A stretch of DNA of 64,000 nt from Pontederia crassipes (taxonomy: Eukaryota > Streptophyta > Magnoliopsida > Commelinales > Pontederiaceae). Under the pieces are notes generated by a model. That model saw only the letters and a program-made list of their open reading frames with translations, was not told where the DNA came from and made no database searches. Both the position numbers and the translations under genes were made by a program. The stretch covers positions 8,742,001 through 8,806,000 of the forward strand of contig CM060188.1 of the NCBI GenBank assembly GCA_030549335.1, read 5' to 3'. Positions 24,962-38,606 of this stretch are shown in pieces (position 1 is the stretch's first letter; each line of letters opens with the position of its first letter).

Positions 24962-25756
24962 GGATAAAATAATTGTCCCCCTCCTTAAATGGGGGAATGG
25001 CCACCCTAGTCCATTCATCAGATTTTATGTGCGCGGTTCAACAAGAATTCACAACGATTTAGGTCACGAACAAAAAAAAAATGCTAAGTGGAGCTCGTTT
25101 TTCACACTTCGTTGCTGCCTCCGCATTTCTTTTCGTCGTCGTCGTGAAGCTCACCACCGTGATGTGCAAGCGAGATCTGCGAAGTCGACGCCGCATCTGC
25201 ACCTCGCTAAGTTGCTCGCCGCCTACAAGTCGCTCACCGCTGTGAAGCACCAAGATCCCATAACTGCAAAGTGTGAGCTCCCCGTGAAGCGCTTGCTCGC
25301 CCCTGCCGTGACGCTCGCTGCCGCCAAGTCTGCGAGGTGGGAGGTTGCTTCTGCACAAAAACCATAGCACCAATGAAGCTTTTACACCTCGATCTCGCTC
25401 GCCACCATTGTCGTCACTCTCGCTCACCGTCGATGTCCAAGCCTCCGTCGACATCGTCGTGTAAATGATGATCACCTCGTGTGCTCTCGACCTCACTATC
25501 GATATCATCGCCCCTTCCATTGTCATCAATCCCCGCCGATCTCATCGCCCCACCATCGTCGCCACCATCGTTCGTTAGGAGCAGACTGTCATCGTCGTGG
25601 ATGCTTGCCTCGCCACCATGCTCGCAGGGACATCGTCGCCACCATCACTCATCAGGATGAAAGGGGGGATGCACAATAGAAGGGGGATTTTTTACTGTAG
25701 ATCGTGCATCCAATGGACACGATCATAGGGTAATGGGATGGACGCCCATTAAATCC
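24962..25756. mobile_element. Mutator-like non-autonomous element A, 795 bp
   Basis: A perfect 9-bp duplication TTAAGATAA flanks it (24953-24961 and 25757-25765), the length typical of Mutator elements. The left end reads GGATAAAATAATTGTCC. The reverse complement of the right end reads GGATTTAATGGGCGTCC. A subterminal palindrome (CCCCC ... GGGGG) follows the left end. The interior is GC-rich, rich in CGTCGTC and CACCATCGTC strings, with low-complexity His/Arg reading frames and no recognisable gene. No transposase is present. Confidence 0.8.
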
Positions 25757-25915
25757 TTAAGATAATGTCATTTATGAACAGATTAATTCTGACGGGAAAC
25801 TGACAAACAATATTATTGACAAAAAAAACTCTAATTTAAGCCAGATGATTTTTATGATTTTGTTTCACCCACTTATATGAGGTTTTGTATATAGTATAAT
25901 GTAGTTTTATATAAA

Positions 25916-26930
25916 GAATATAATGCCTATCTTCCCACTTTAAGATGGGAGGATGGTCCCCCCACTAACATTCACTATCTAACGCGGAATAGAGCGCGAT
26001 AGATGGAGGAAGGTGTGATTCACGATGCACCAGTTCAAGAGATGACGATCAGTTCATGGTCGGTTCGCATTAGCACGAGCGGAAGCTCGTCTCCGATGAC
26101 AAGGACTTCTTGATGGCCCTCGACAAAGATGATGGACTCCTTGAGTTCCCTTGCCCGCTTTGCCGCTAGGGAAAATGTTGTTCGGATCCCTTGCTCTATC
26201 TTTCTATCACTTGAAGAGCATAGAAATCAAGTCCTGCAAAAAATGTCAGATGCATAAAGATAGTAATTGTCGATTGCATCCATCTATTGAGAACAAAACC
26301 ATGTCATGCTAAGATTCCAGTGGCTTCCAGTACGTCGACGAGAAGATGGAGAAGCACATCGCCGCCACATCCAACATGTACCAAGAGCTCCAAGTGTTGC
26401 ACAGTAGGGGCAAGGGCTGAGTAGGATGACTGCAAGTCAGGGGCTTCATGCCCAACAACAAGAGGACCCCGACTCGATAAGTTTCAACACATGGTCGATG
26501 CTTCTAAACCATTGAAGATTCTACCCAATCTGACAAAGCGTCTATCTGTTGCCTATCTCTCCCGTAGCCACTCGGTCGTTGGACCACTTATGCAGTCATC
26601 CATCCATCCTCCATCCTTCCTATGATCACAATGTCATTCGCTTGTATGCGTTCGGCTCGCTTGTGAGCATCTGCACGAGATCTAGACCCTTGGGCATGAG
26701 CAATGGTGGTGATAATGCCACATAGTGTCAGACTCTCTTTGTGCCTCGTAGCTTCGGCTTTCCTCCGACCGAGAAGTGCAAGAGCTCAAAAACTAGGTGG
26801 TCGGTCTGCTCATCCACGAACCACCCCTTTTTTCCCTTTTTCCATCGTGCGTTGATTCTCCAGCTGACGGACGAAAAAATTGAGAGGACGATCCTACCGG
26901 TTGAACTCGATAGGACAAGTATTTAAATCC
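25916..26930. mobile_element. Mutator-like non-autonomous element B, 1015 bp
   Basis: A perfect 9-bp duplication TTATATAAA flanks it (25907-25915 and 26931-26939). The left end GAATATAATGCCTATC and the reverse complement of the right end GGATTTAAATACTTGTCC match element C. The left subterminus is again palindromic: CTTCCCACTTT then AAGATGGGAG. The interior looks gene-like. At about 26329-26401 the plus strand reads FQYVDEKMEKHIAATSNMYQ, which could be captured coding sequence. I cannot name its source, and frames are broken around it. Confidence 0.8.
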
Positions 26931-26939
26931 TTATATAAA

Positions 26940-27640
26940 GTATACAAATATAATATATGTACAGCTTTTATTCTTTTAATGGTCTCTCTAGTACTTGTAA
27001 AAGAAAGTTTAAATAGTCTGAAAGCAAAATAACAACTCTACTTCATCTATTATATTATGCCATTAACTATATTTAATATATTTATTGGTATTAAATATCT
27101 GTATTTTAACTATGATCTTTATTTTAATATTATTATATAAGTAAAAGAATTCATAATGTTTGTTACGCAACTTCCTTTCAATTCATAGAAAATATATATT
27201 CGGAGAGATAAACCACTCAAAAACCAAAGTTCGCTCGTAAGGTTTAAGATATCTTTTGAATCCACTTCTAGAAAGATCGTTCGAATTCGAAATCATTAGG
27301 TACCGAAAATCGTACAAAGTTTTATGAACTGAATTTTCAACTATTTTCTCATAAACTAGAATAGAATTAACTACATCTGTTCCATAAAACTTTACATAGT
27401 TAATCTAAAAATATATAGCTCTATTTATATAAATATATTATAATTTATAAATGATGATATTGAAACATCAGTGTGATATCCTTGCCATCTTATAAGATAA
27501 AATATTATTCAAAATATAAAATTAATAAAAGCTTAGGGACTTAATGAAAAGATAAGAAAGCGGATAAATTTAAAACAATTATCTTGCAAAAGTTATAGGG
27601 TGCTCTTTTTATGTGGTATATTGAACTTTCACCCTCTTAA
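26940..27640. other. AT-rich intergenic DNA
   Basis: Nothing recognised. Confidence 0.5.
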
Positions 27641-28020
27641 GAATTATTTTCTTAAATATTTCTTAAATTATGACAATTTTTCACATCTAACCCTAATATA
27701 TGAACTCATCATAGTACGTCCTTAAATTATACCACAATTTTTACCCTTAGCACGTTCCTAAATTATACCATAATTTTTAATCTAGTTCATCAGTCTAATT
27801 TTGTTAACTTTTTTATTTTTTCTATTTATTAAAAAACTAAATTATCCTTTTAGTTTAAAAGTTTAAAATAATATATAAAAATAAAAAAGAGGTATTGCTC
27901 TCTCTCCCTTGCCGGCGTTAGAGGGAGGGAGGGAGGGAGGGGGGGGGGGGGGGGGGGGGGGGGAGTCCCATTTCCATGTCCAAGGGAGCCCTCCCCAACC
28001 CCTCACCCAGGGCGAGCTCG
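27640..28020. repeat. One arm of a MITE-like foldback with GC core and long G-run
   Basis: The left part (tcttaaattatgacaatttt and taatatatgaactcatcata) resembles the arms of the element at 55288-55589. It runs into a GC-rich patch with (GGGA)n and a G-run of more than 20 at about 27941-27963. No matching right arm is visible, so the element is incomplete or interrupted. Confidence 0.45.
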
Positions 28021-28027
28021 GAGGGGG

Positions 28028-28323
28028 ATACTTATTACAACCTTTGGGTATCTTAAGATGTGATAGATCCTTAGAACTTTAACTTTATTTGCAACCGAAT
28101 TGAACCGTAAGAATCAATGATAAAACTCTTGGAGATTAGAGTCTTAGAACAAGGTTCAAAGCTTTAAGTTATAGATACTTATTACAACCTTTGAGTATCC
28201 TAAGAGGTGATAAATCCTTAGAAGTTTAGCTCTATTGCAAACCGAAATTAAACTGTTACAATCAATGATAAAAACTCTTGGAGATTAGAGTCTTAGAGTA
28301 ACGTTCAAAGCTCTAAGTTATAG
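28028..28323. repeat. 147-149 bp tandem duplication
   Basis: Two consecutive copies of a unit that starts ATACTTATTACAACCTTTG and ends AAGTTATAG (28028-28174 and 28175-28323). A third start (ATACTTATCACA) follows. The copies differ at several sites. The sequence is non-coding. Confidence 0.85.
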
Positions 28324-28379
28324 ATACTTATCACACATGCAAAGAAGAATGCACACACACCCCAAAAAGTTGACAAGTG

Positions 28380-29660
28380 AAGAGACTCCTTTTATATATT
28401 CAACATTACAAAACATTCATGATTTGAAATGTGTGAAAAAAAAAATTTAACTATTTTGTTTTCAAAACTAACATAAAGATATATTATATTAAAAATAACT
28501 AAAAAGCAAAATAGTATGATAAAGTAAAAAAAATATTTGAAGTCGATGAATAAAAGTAAAAGAAATTTGAAAAATAACATAGAAGTTAAAAGGTAAAAAC
28601 AAAATTATTGATAAAAAGTAATACGTAAAAACAAAAAAGTGTGCATTAATGTTTTTAAAAGATAAATTTAATAAAAAAACAAATAAATTGAGATGTTTGT
28701 ATAATAGGACATTTTTTTCATAATAAATTAATTTAATTATGCACACATTAAGAAAGATAAATAAGATATTAAAATATAAAATAACAAATGAAGATATAAA
28801 GATGCAGAAACAGTAAATATATATATAACGTAATATTTTTTATAAATTAAATTAAGTAACTAAGATAATTCTATTTAGTTAAAAAAATACATATATAATC
28901 AAATAAATGTTTTGTAACAATGAAACATTTATTTCATATGCATCATATTTCAAGTTATAATCAAGCATCCAATCTACTTTTCAAGTTTTCAATTAGGAGA
29001 GCGATTCGCTTATAGGATATCGATTTTATTAGAGTATAGTGATTAGTTATTAACGAATAATAGATAAAGATTTATTTATAAATTTAATAAAATATTTTCG
29101 ATAAACATGGTAGTTAAATTAATGTATTGAATAAAATGACAAAAATAAACATAAGTTATCATTTATGTTAATTTGTATACATATCATAGTCATAATAAGT
29201 AATTTATAAATTTTATTCTGAATAGCAATATTTTTTATAAGGTAGGAGTTTTTATAATAAGAAAAAAATATTTATACAATTCTATAAGCTACTAAATACT
29301 TTAACTTTTTTACAGGCAAACAATGACCTAACCACACAAGGGAAACTAACTCCCATTAATATATTAATCATTATACAATTCACACTTGCGATTACTTTCG
29401 CTAGTATCTAAATTGGAGTTGAAACAAATCTCAAGCCTTGTATGTTATAATAAAAGCAAACATCAACATGACGCATTCACTATTACTTTGAAATTGAATA
29501 TTTTCACAAGTAACATAATAATGTATATAATAATGGAATGCTTATATTTTAATTACTCATTAGTCAGCTTAATTAAAAATCGGAATATTATTTTAGTTCC
29601 CCCATGAATTAATCATAGTATATATCTTTACAAATAAATATTAACCATGTTTTAGAAGGT
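28380..29660. other. AT-rich sequence downstream of the second CIPK
   Basis: Very A/T-rich with no recognised gene. The part next to 29664 will include the kinase 3'UTR. Confidence 0.5.
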
Positions 29661-29663
29661 TGA

Positions 29664-31013
29664 TTATGAAGAAGTTGGTCGGTTCGATTCAAGGCAAGTC
29701 ACCAGCTGAAGCGACCGGCCGGTCTCATTCGCCACCGGGCTCAACTTCTCCTTCCAGAATCTAACCACCTCCGCATCCGTCGCCGCCTCCTTCTGCACCT
29801 GCACCTCCACCATCGCCACACCATCCGTGACGCCGTACGCCTCGATCCTCACCTCCAAATTACCGTTCTGTCCTTCGACGGCGGCGCTGAACCCGTTCGT
29901 GTTCTCTTTCCTCCGCACGGCGAGCCCCTCTGTCCTTCCCACCTCCTCCACCCGTTCCAGCAACGCCTCGACGGTTCCGGCCGAGGCGAACGTCTCGCGG
30001 TCCAGACCGGGTTCGAACAGACCGGACAGGTCCAGTCCGGAGGAGAAGGAAATGATGTCGAATGCGTTGAGACGGGCCGTGCGCTCCTGCAACTTGGCGT
30101 CGTAGACGTGGTCTTCGCGAGGGCGCATCGCAGCCGCCCATTCGCCCGCGTCGAACCCGCCCTTCTTGAACCACGGGTCCCGGATGATTTCGTCGACGGC
30201 GATCCGTGTCTCAGGGTCGGGGTCGAGCATTCGGTCCAGGAGCCTCCGGAGCACCGGCGATGTCCACCGGGGGCATCGGAACTGGCCGCGGTAGATCTTT
30301 CGGTACATGGTCACCAGGTTCGGGTCGTTGAATGGGAGGTAGCCGGCGTTGAGCACGAAGAGGATGACGCCGGCCGACCATATGTCCACCTTCCGCCCGT
30401 CGTACCCCTTCTTCGACAGCATCTCCGGTGCGACGTAAGCCGGCGTCCCGCAGAGCGTATGGAGGAGGAGGTCGTCACCGCCTGCGGACGGGGAGCGGAT
30501 AGCGGAGAGGCCGAAGTCGGAGATCTTTAGGTCGCCGGCTTCGTCGATGAGGAGGTTCTCCGGCTTGAGGTCGCGGTGGAAGACGCCACGGGAATGGGAG
30601 AATGAGACGGCCGAGATCAGCTGCCGGAAGAGGCGGCGGGACTGGTCCTCCGGGAGTCGTCCGGCGGCGACGAGACGGGAGAATAGCTCCCCGCCCTTGG
30701 CGAGCTCCAGCACGAGGTAGACCTTAGACCGCGAGGCGAGGACCTCGTGCAGCCGGAGGATATGAGGGTGCCGCAGTCGCCGGAGGGCGGAGATCTCCCG
30801 GAGCACAGGGATGGTGCCGTCTTCCCGAGCGGCGGGGGAGGGCGACGCGGAGCGCAAGTGGGGCTTGGGGAAGACCTTGATGGCGAAGCTGTGGCCAGTC
30901 GAGAGGCGGCGAGCGAGGTACACCCTGGCGGATGCGCCGCGGCCGAGGAGGTGCCCCAGCGCATACTTGCCGAAGATAACCCTCTCCGACGACGAGGACT
31001 CGCCGGACGCCAT
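29664..31013 (-). CDS. CIPK: CBL-interacting protein kinase (SnRK3), GC-rich intronless gene
   Basis: A 449-residue kinase. Visible features: Gly-rich loop GRGASARVY (24-32), Lys46, [10 protein letters not shown] with Asp148, DFG at 166-168, [10 protein letters not shown], then NAF motif [19 protein letters not shown] (NAF at 316-318) and a PPI-type C-terminal domain ending near VVRFWKEKL. The role is as for other CIPKs: a CBL sensor bound at NAF activates phosphorylation of transporters or other targets. A 12-residue insert (around SASPSPAAREDG) precedes the alpha-C Glu, and the loop lacks the usual Phe (GKGTFAKVY), as I recall for the CIPK4/7-like clade. The gene is strongly GC-rich, with third positions almost all G or C. 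It lies in AT-rich DNA, in contrast to the other CIPK here. The frame is intact, with start MASGESSSSERV. Confidence 0.95.
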   Translation of the reverse strand: MASGESSSSERVIFGKYALGHLLGRGASARVYLARRLSTGHSFAIKVFPKPHLRSASPSPAAREDGTIPVLREISALRRLRHPHILRLHEVLASRSKVYLVLELAKGGELFSRLVAAGRLPEDQSRRLFRQLISAVSFSHSRGVFHRDLKPENLLIDEAGDLKISDFGLSAIRSPSAGGDDLLLHTLCGTPAYVAPEMLSKKGYDGRKVDIWSAGVILFVLNAGYLPFNDPNLVTMYRKIYRGQFRCPRWTSPVLRRLLDRMLDPDPETRIAVDEIIRDPWFKKGGFDAGEWAAAMRPREDHVYDAKLQERTARLNAFDIISFSSGLDLSGLFEPGLDRETFASAGTVEALLERVEEVGRTEGLAVRRKENTNGFSAAVEGQNGNLEVRIEAYGVTDGVAMVEVQVQKEAATDAEVVRFWKEKLSPVANETGRSLQLVTCLESNRPTSS

Positions 31014-31156
31014 GGTAAGTACTCTACGGCCGTTGATTCTCGTAACTTGGGCTTCTTTTGGCTCATTTGAGCGCGTGTACTGCTCGCGTTGGAGTGGAAA
31101 CTGGGAACAGAGTGGTGCTTATAACAGAGTTGTCGCGGTAGAATATTCCGCAGGAT

Positions 31157-31165
31157 GTATATAGC
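31157..31165 (-). promoter_or_regulatory. TATA box of the GC-rich CIPK
   Basis: The minus strand reads GCTATATACATCC about 145 bp before the ATG. A start site about 30 bp downstream would give a leader of roughly 110 nt with no intron required. Confidence 0.55.
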
Positions 31166-31169
31166 GATT

Positions 31170-32981
31170 AAACTTTAAACTTTTAAAGCCCTTGTTTTAT
31201 GGGACAAAGATAAATAATTAAATACTAATCCTTACCCAAAAAAAAATAAATAGCGATCGCGAGTTATGGAAGATTTAAATTATTTCTCTATAGTGAATTT
31301 AGCCCCTATTTGACAAATTTGATCACCAAAAATTTGATTTATCTACGAATTATAATATATATGTCAAAATTTTACATTTTTAAGAAAAAAAAATGTAGGG
31401 AAGGGAGTTGCAGAGTTGCAAAGAATGTGGACGTAGTTTGGCCTACATTAGGCGCTTTGGATGAGGTCTGGTCGATTAATTTGACCGGAAGGCCCCGCAC
31501 GTACGTTTCACATAATCGCTATTTTTTTTTTTGCGCATTTTCAATTATGTACATCTTTTTTTTATTCCCAATAAATTTCTTAACTATATTTTAGTTGACG
31601 TAATAAAATCAAAGTTGAAAATTTAGGAGTGTGGTTATATTTTACAGTAATCTTTTTTTAAATGCCGATCTTGATCTACGAAAAATAAGTAATGATTTAT
31701 TTTTTAATTAACGTGAAGATTTTAAAATTCGAAAAATTAATAGCACCGTAGAGCGAATGCTAGATTTTAAATAACCTTTCAATGAAAACAAAAGCAATAG
31801 GAGCTAGGCCTCTATCCTACACCCATTAAGCAGCAAAAATTAAAGTCCACATAAAAAGATTTTTTAATGATCCGTTGGGGCACATTATTTATTTCAATTA
31901 TTAATTAATTAGTCATTATTCTTATTATTCATATAATATCTTCAACTTTATTCAGAAATTATTACATAATTTTTAGTCATGATATAAAATATATTTATAT
32001 AAATAATTTAGTCACAATATTATTTTTTTATAAATTTTATCTTACCTTTTTAATTTTAAAAAAATGGTATTAAAGTGGATATTCAGAAGAATCATCCAAA
32101 AAGATGGACCCACTAGATGACGATCTTTTAATTTTCTAAATCGTATTAAAGTAACTTTTATTATTTTTAAAATTGATCCTTAAAATGTTGAATAGTTTTT
32201 ACACTGAAAAATCAAGGGTCCGAATGACTTTCAATCCCAATTTGTCTATTTTAAGTACTCATTGTGAAAATTAAGATTTTTGTACAAGTTATGTATTTTA
32301 ATATGATTTTACAACTTATATAATTTTCTTAATACATATTAATATTTTTTGGGCAATTGGCTATTTTCGTACATACCAAAAGGCATTCAAAAGGTAAACA
32401 TAATATATGAAATAAAAACAATGACGTACGAACCTTTCGACTAGGGATCGTACTTAATCTTTTTTAAGATGCTGATTAATTTATGTTATTTAGTGTAAAT
32501 CATAAAAAAATTCTCTCAAATATATCTATCTATAGGTTTTCTGTCCAACCATGATGTCGAGGAAACTATGTCATTCTTAATCAAATCTGAAATGAAAACA
32601 TTAAAGAAAACCTTATTCGAATGGCATCTAATTTTGCTCAATATTAGGATCCCTTTTTATTGAAATTTAACTGGTAAACATCCCTTAATCGATCATTTTG
32701 TGTCTTGTAAGTTGTAACCACTAAAGTGAAGAATTCCAAAGGTTTTATGAAAGTGAAGGTAACTCCAAGTTTAACATGTCTTAGGTAGGTTTGATGTGTC
32801 CCAAAAGATTGCTAAATGCCCTTGGATACCTTTACTTCTCTTTTAATCATGGGTTCAAAGTTATTTACAACACAAGCGCACACTTCGAAGTTAGTGCTTT
32901 TATTCCAAGTTGTCCACCCTATCTTCATCATGAATTCACCCAAAACATTTGTAATCATATTAACTTATTAAAATGGGAATC

Positions 32982-33016
<35 letters not shown>

Positions 33017-33260
33017 GTGCCTCTTCGAAAGATCGCGGGACTACAAAATGTTTAGTGTGAATTGTCACCCCCACCATGGAGACAAATATAATAGGATTAC
33101 GGAAATAATTTATTTGTATTTAGAATGAGATCCTTCCTCAACGAATAAAATAAATTTGCAAGAAATGTCAACAGTGATATTATAAACTTAATTAAGATAA
33201 TAAATAAAACTTGTTGGCCATTTCCCTTTTCGATGACATAATTGCGTGTAACAGTAAAGA
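31170..33260. other. AT-rich intergenic region
   Basis: No gene supported. An (ATT)n run of about 11 units lies at about 32983-33015. Confidence 0.5.
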
Positions 33261-33261
33261 C

Positions 33262-33264
<3 letters not shown>

Positions 33265-33345
<81 letters not shown>
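33265..33345. repeat. Compound (TA)n-(AAT)n microsatellite
   Basis: About 24 TA units pass directly into about 11 AAT units. Confidence 0.95.
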
Positions 33346-33389
33346 TGAAGCATCTTTTGCTTCACACTCTCTCAAGCGGATTTACGTTC

Positions 33390-33890
33390 AGGTCAGATCG
33401 GATAGCTCAAATCAAATTTGATTAGATTTAATCGTATTCAGATGTCGTCCATATCTATTATCTTGAACCTTCCCTCCCTCCCCCTCTCTCTCGATGCAAA
33501 CTATAAATCGTCAGTGACCTCATGATGCAAACCCTCGATCACCGACGACCCTAGCCCCGGATTGCATGTCGACGTCCTCTCCCAGTCACCCTCTCTCTCT
33601 CTTATATACACAGACGATCCAGAACTACGCCTCAATAGATCGCCAACGATCTTCGCCACACCATCGTCATCATCGCATCGTCTCGCCCTCGCGATGGATC
33701 GACATCACCGTCACCTCGACGTTCGCCCTCGTCATCGTCGGAGAGTTTTGGACTCGCGCCTCAACTCGTCGTTCTCCATCTAGGTTGTCTTGCTGTCGTG
33801 ACCTCAGATCGCCTCTCCCTCCAGGGAGAGAGAGCTCACGTCAAAATATTACGCGCAATGATATGAGTCATCAGATCTGAATGACTAATG
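33390..33890. other. GC-rich island of unknown origin
   Basis: Contains CT-rich tracts, ATCGTCATC strings and short overlapping ORFs on the plus strand (to about 104 codons) without a known domain. It could be the core of a MITE of the type seen at 57166, but I did not find paired arms. Confidence 0.35.
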
Positions 33891-33929
33891 AAGCAAAGGT
33901 ACTTCACTTCCATTCTACCATACTTCCAT

Positions 33930-34053
33930 CAATAAGTATTTTATATATATACGTCAAGTTTAAAAATCAATAAGTATTTTATATATATACGTCAAGTTTA
34001 AAAATCAATAAGTATTTTATATATATACGTCAAGTTTAAAAATCAATAAGTAT
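33930..34053. repeat. 38-bp unit, three perfect tandem copies plus a partial one
   Basis: The unit starting CAATAAGTATTTTATATATA begins at 33930, 33968 and 34006. A fourth start is at 34044. The copies look identical, so the array is young. Confidence 0.92.
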
Positions 34054-34576
34054 CTAATTCCTGCATGAAGACTGAAAAGGTTGATTTAAAATGGGATGCC
34101 GACACTTTCATGTTACCTAATTTAACATGACACGACGTGCATCAGAGGTCATATATAATTTGAGATTTTTTTTATTTTAACAAGTGGTAGGTTATTTTTT
34201 CCCCTTTTCTCTCTCTTTGCCTGTTGTTCCTAATTAGTCTCCATATTTTTCTAACAGGTTGGGCACTAAAATAGTGTCCCTTAGTCTAGCTCATTGTTGA
34301 CTCCAGTACAATCTATTTCCTACTTGTACATCAGATCTGTAATCTATCATATAATCGTTAACTAACTATCCATGATTGTCATTTAGCTTATCAACTTATC
34401 ATCCAAAGTTTTTATCATTCAATTTAAGGAAAAAAGTGTATATATATTAATTGCACTTGAAAACAATGCACATGCAATGGCCATTTAAATAATTTCATTT
34501 GATATATCTACCGTGTATATACTTGTTCAGTGGATCTCATGAGATGAGTTTAGATGTTACAAGAAAACAATTGAAC

Positions 34577-36100
<1,524 letters not shown>

Positions 36101-36119
36101 CCAAATTTTCTAAAAATCA

Positions 36120-36460
36120 CCAATACTTTTTTAGATCCATTTTTTAAATTACAAATTTTATTTTAAAATCATTTAGGAAAAAATCACTAATCAAGTTTTC
36201 AAATATTTTTTCGAACTCTTGTTTAATTAGATAATATTTTCAGAAAATATATAATAAATTAAAATTATTATCAAAATATTTAATTTTATAACTAAATATA
36301 GAATCTAGTATTAGATATATTAAATTGGAGTTTCATAATATGATAAAAACATATCAAACTATATAAAAATTATTGTACCAATAATAAAAAATGAGTTAAT
36401 TATGAATTGATTATGTAAATAAAAATAATAAATAGAAAACTAACTTCTACTATTTTTTTC
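36120..36460. repeat. Dispersed AT-rich repeat, copy 1
   Basis: Shares ordered phrases with 59270-59620: TTTTCAAATATTTTTTCGAA, then ataataaattaaaatta, tttaattttataactaaata, an 'atatgataaaaacata' phrase and 'aattgatt'. Similarity is moderate and the borders are unclear. Confidence 0.5.
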
Positions 36461-36834
36461 GAATGAACCCTAGTTTAAGCTGGTCTATTGAGTAGGGTTT
36501 TTCTTACACCCTATTAATAGTCGATTTAATGAAAACGCAAACGTGTTGGTTTCTTTTAGTTAGGATGATAGCTTAAAATAATATTTCTACTTTTTTTTTA
36601 GTTTTCAAAATAATCGACATGTTAAAATCTTGTCTCCCTATTCCTATTCTCACGTTATTTGATTGAAAAGTAAGATCAACACATATGTTCTTATGTTATG
36701 GTACGGTTAAATGGCCAATGAATGATTGATCTCAATAATTGTACGGTACATTAACCAATTCCGTGTATGATTGATAATAATATAAATACGTGTTTTCACC
36801 TGTCAATTCTGGCATGACTCGTCTTATCGCTGAT

Positions 36835-36840
<6 letters not shown>

Positions 36841-36868
<28 letters not shown>
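36841..36868. repeat. (AT)n microsatellite
   Basis: 14 uninterrupted AT units. Confidence 0.95.
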
Positions 36869-36870
<2 letters not shown>

Positions 36871-37019
36871 AATTAATTGATTATCTATTCCAATCGTCGT
36901 TTATTTGTCTTCTGTAGCGATTTTTTTTTCATTTTCTTAACACCCCAAGTAAAAATGCCCTTTTGTTGCTTAGAGGGGCAGCTTAGATACGATTCCCATA
37001 CGTCCCAAGAGCCAAATCA

Positions 37020-37022
<3 letters not shown>

Positions 37023-37109
<87 letters not shown>
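37023..37109. repeat. (GA)n microsatellite, about 43 units
   Basis: An uninterrupted run. Arg-Glu and Ser-Leu reading frames through it are products of the repeat. Confidence 0.97.
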
Positions 37110-37111
<2 letters not shown>

Positions 37112-38034
37112 ACGAAAGTAACTAATGTGGTATGTAAATTAGGTAGATGCATAATAATACTATGTATAACATAAGGATATAACAATGCAATGACTTGTTA
37201 TATTAGATTTTAGATGTGATTACTAATAATATCAACTTAATTAATACTATAGAATATCACGCGTGCTATTATAAAAATATATTTATTGGTAAAAATATTA
37301 TTCAAGAAACCGAAAAGACTATTTCCTTAACAAAGAACATTAATCACTTTCACCATCTTAAGTACTTCTACAATTGTTACATCTAATCGCTTGTCTGTAC
37401 GATCATTTAATTCCAAACTGTTACGAACAAAATGCTTCTACTTTGTTTCACATATAAACTTTTTCGTGATTCTGAGATGCTCTAACTTATGATCTTTTTT
37501 TAATTGATGTCGATGATTCAATTCATGCAACGTTAAAGAGCACACTATCCAAGGTCGATCCACGAGCTCAACTAATCTAATTAAGTTTATCTCAGATCAC
37601 ATATTTAACAATATCAAATGAGATTTTCAAAAAAATCGAATCCGAAATCTTGGTTAAGCGAGAAAAAAATCATTTATCACTTCTCAACTCCCGTCGGTCG
37701 ATCTTTTGAATTTGTAAATTCAATATATATTTTTAGGTCAACTTGGGGAACTGATCGCTTGCACAAAATTGATTTGTTTAATGTAACTTTATATGGAGGA
37801 ACGGCAACGGTAATTGATTTGTTAGCTAGGCTTGCAGTGGGCTCCTATAGTTTTTACTTTTATTATTTCTTCTGTAGAAATTTCTTACTTTTATTTTAAT
37901 CAACAATGGCGGCATAAGTTTTGAATATAAGTAATAAGCATCATCTTAATAATATATAAAAAAATCCTTTCATAAAATCGTGTAGAAGTATATTTGTGAC
38001 AACCACGAATTAAAATTTTAGGCTAATAATTTAA

Positions 38035-38606
38035 AGAGTTATTTCATCTACCCACTCATAAACTATCGGAATTATCACATTTAACTTCAAACTACGAACT
38101 TCATTTTTTAAGTACCTAAACTATCGCAATTTTTTTAATTTGATTCTTCCGTTCAATTCAGTCGACTTTTCAGTTATTTTTTATTTTTCTCATTTGTAAA
38201 AAGTCTATTATAATCCTGCTCTAAATTGAATTCTTTTTTCACATAAAAAATAATATATAATAAATTTAAAAAAGAAATAACACCACGTCGCGGGGAGGGG
38301 GTCTGGCGTGGGAAAGAGAAGGGGGGGTCTCCGACGCACGCCGGGAAAAAGAGAGAGGGAGAATGAGGGGCAGATCATGTTTTTTTAAAAAAAATTATTT
38401 TTAAATTTATTATATATTATTTTTTATGTGAAAATAGAATTCGAATCAGAAGAGGGTGTAATGGACTTTTCACAAATGCGGAATTTGAGGAAAGGATCAA
38501 ATTGAAAAAATCGCGATAGATTAGGTATCCAAAAAAATGAAATTCGTAGTTTGAGTTTAGATGTGATAATTCGTGATAGTTTAGGGGTGGTTAGAGGAAA
38601 TAATCC
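38035..38606. mobile_element. Foldback MITE-like element with GC-rich core
   Basis: The left arm has TAAACTATCGGAATTATCAC and AACTACGAACTTCATTTTTT. The reverse complement of the right arm has TAAACTATCACGAATTATCA and AACTACGAATTTCATTTTTT. The arms are about 230 bp and enclose a short GC-rich core (38283-38370) rich in GGGG. No coding capacity. Confidence 0.75.

Noticed and set aside
30108-31164. Long plus-strand ORFs opposite the GC-rich CIPK
   Set aside because: Shadows of the kinase caused by its high GC content.
33930-34053. CRISPR-like array
   Set aside because: The repeats are directly adjacent without spacers, in a plant nuclear context. It is a simple tandem repeat.
36877-37185. ORFs rich in Arg-Glu or Ser-Leu
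   Set aside because: Produced by the (GA)n microsatellite.
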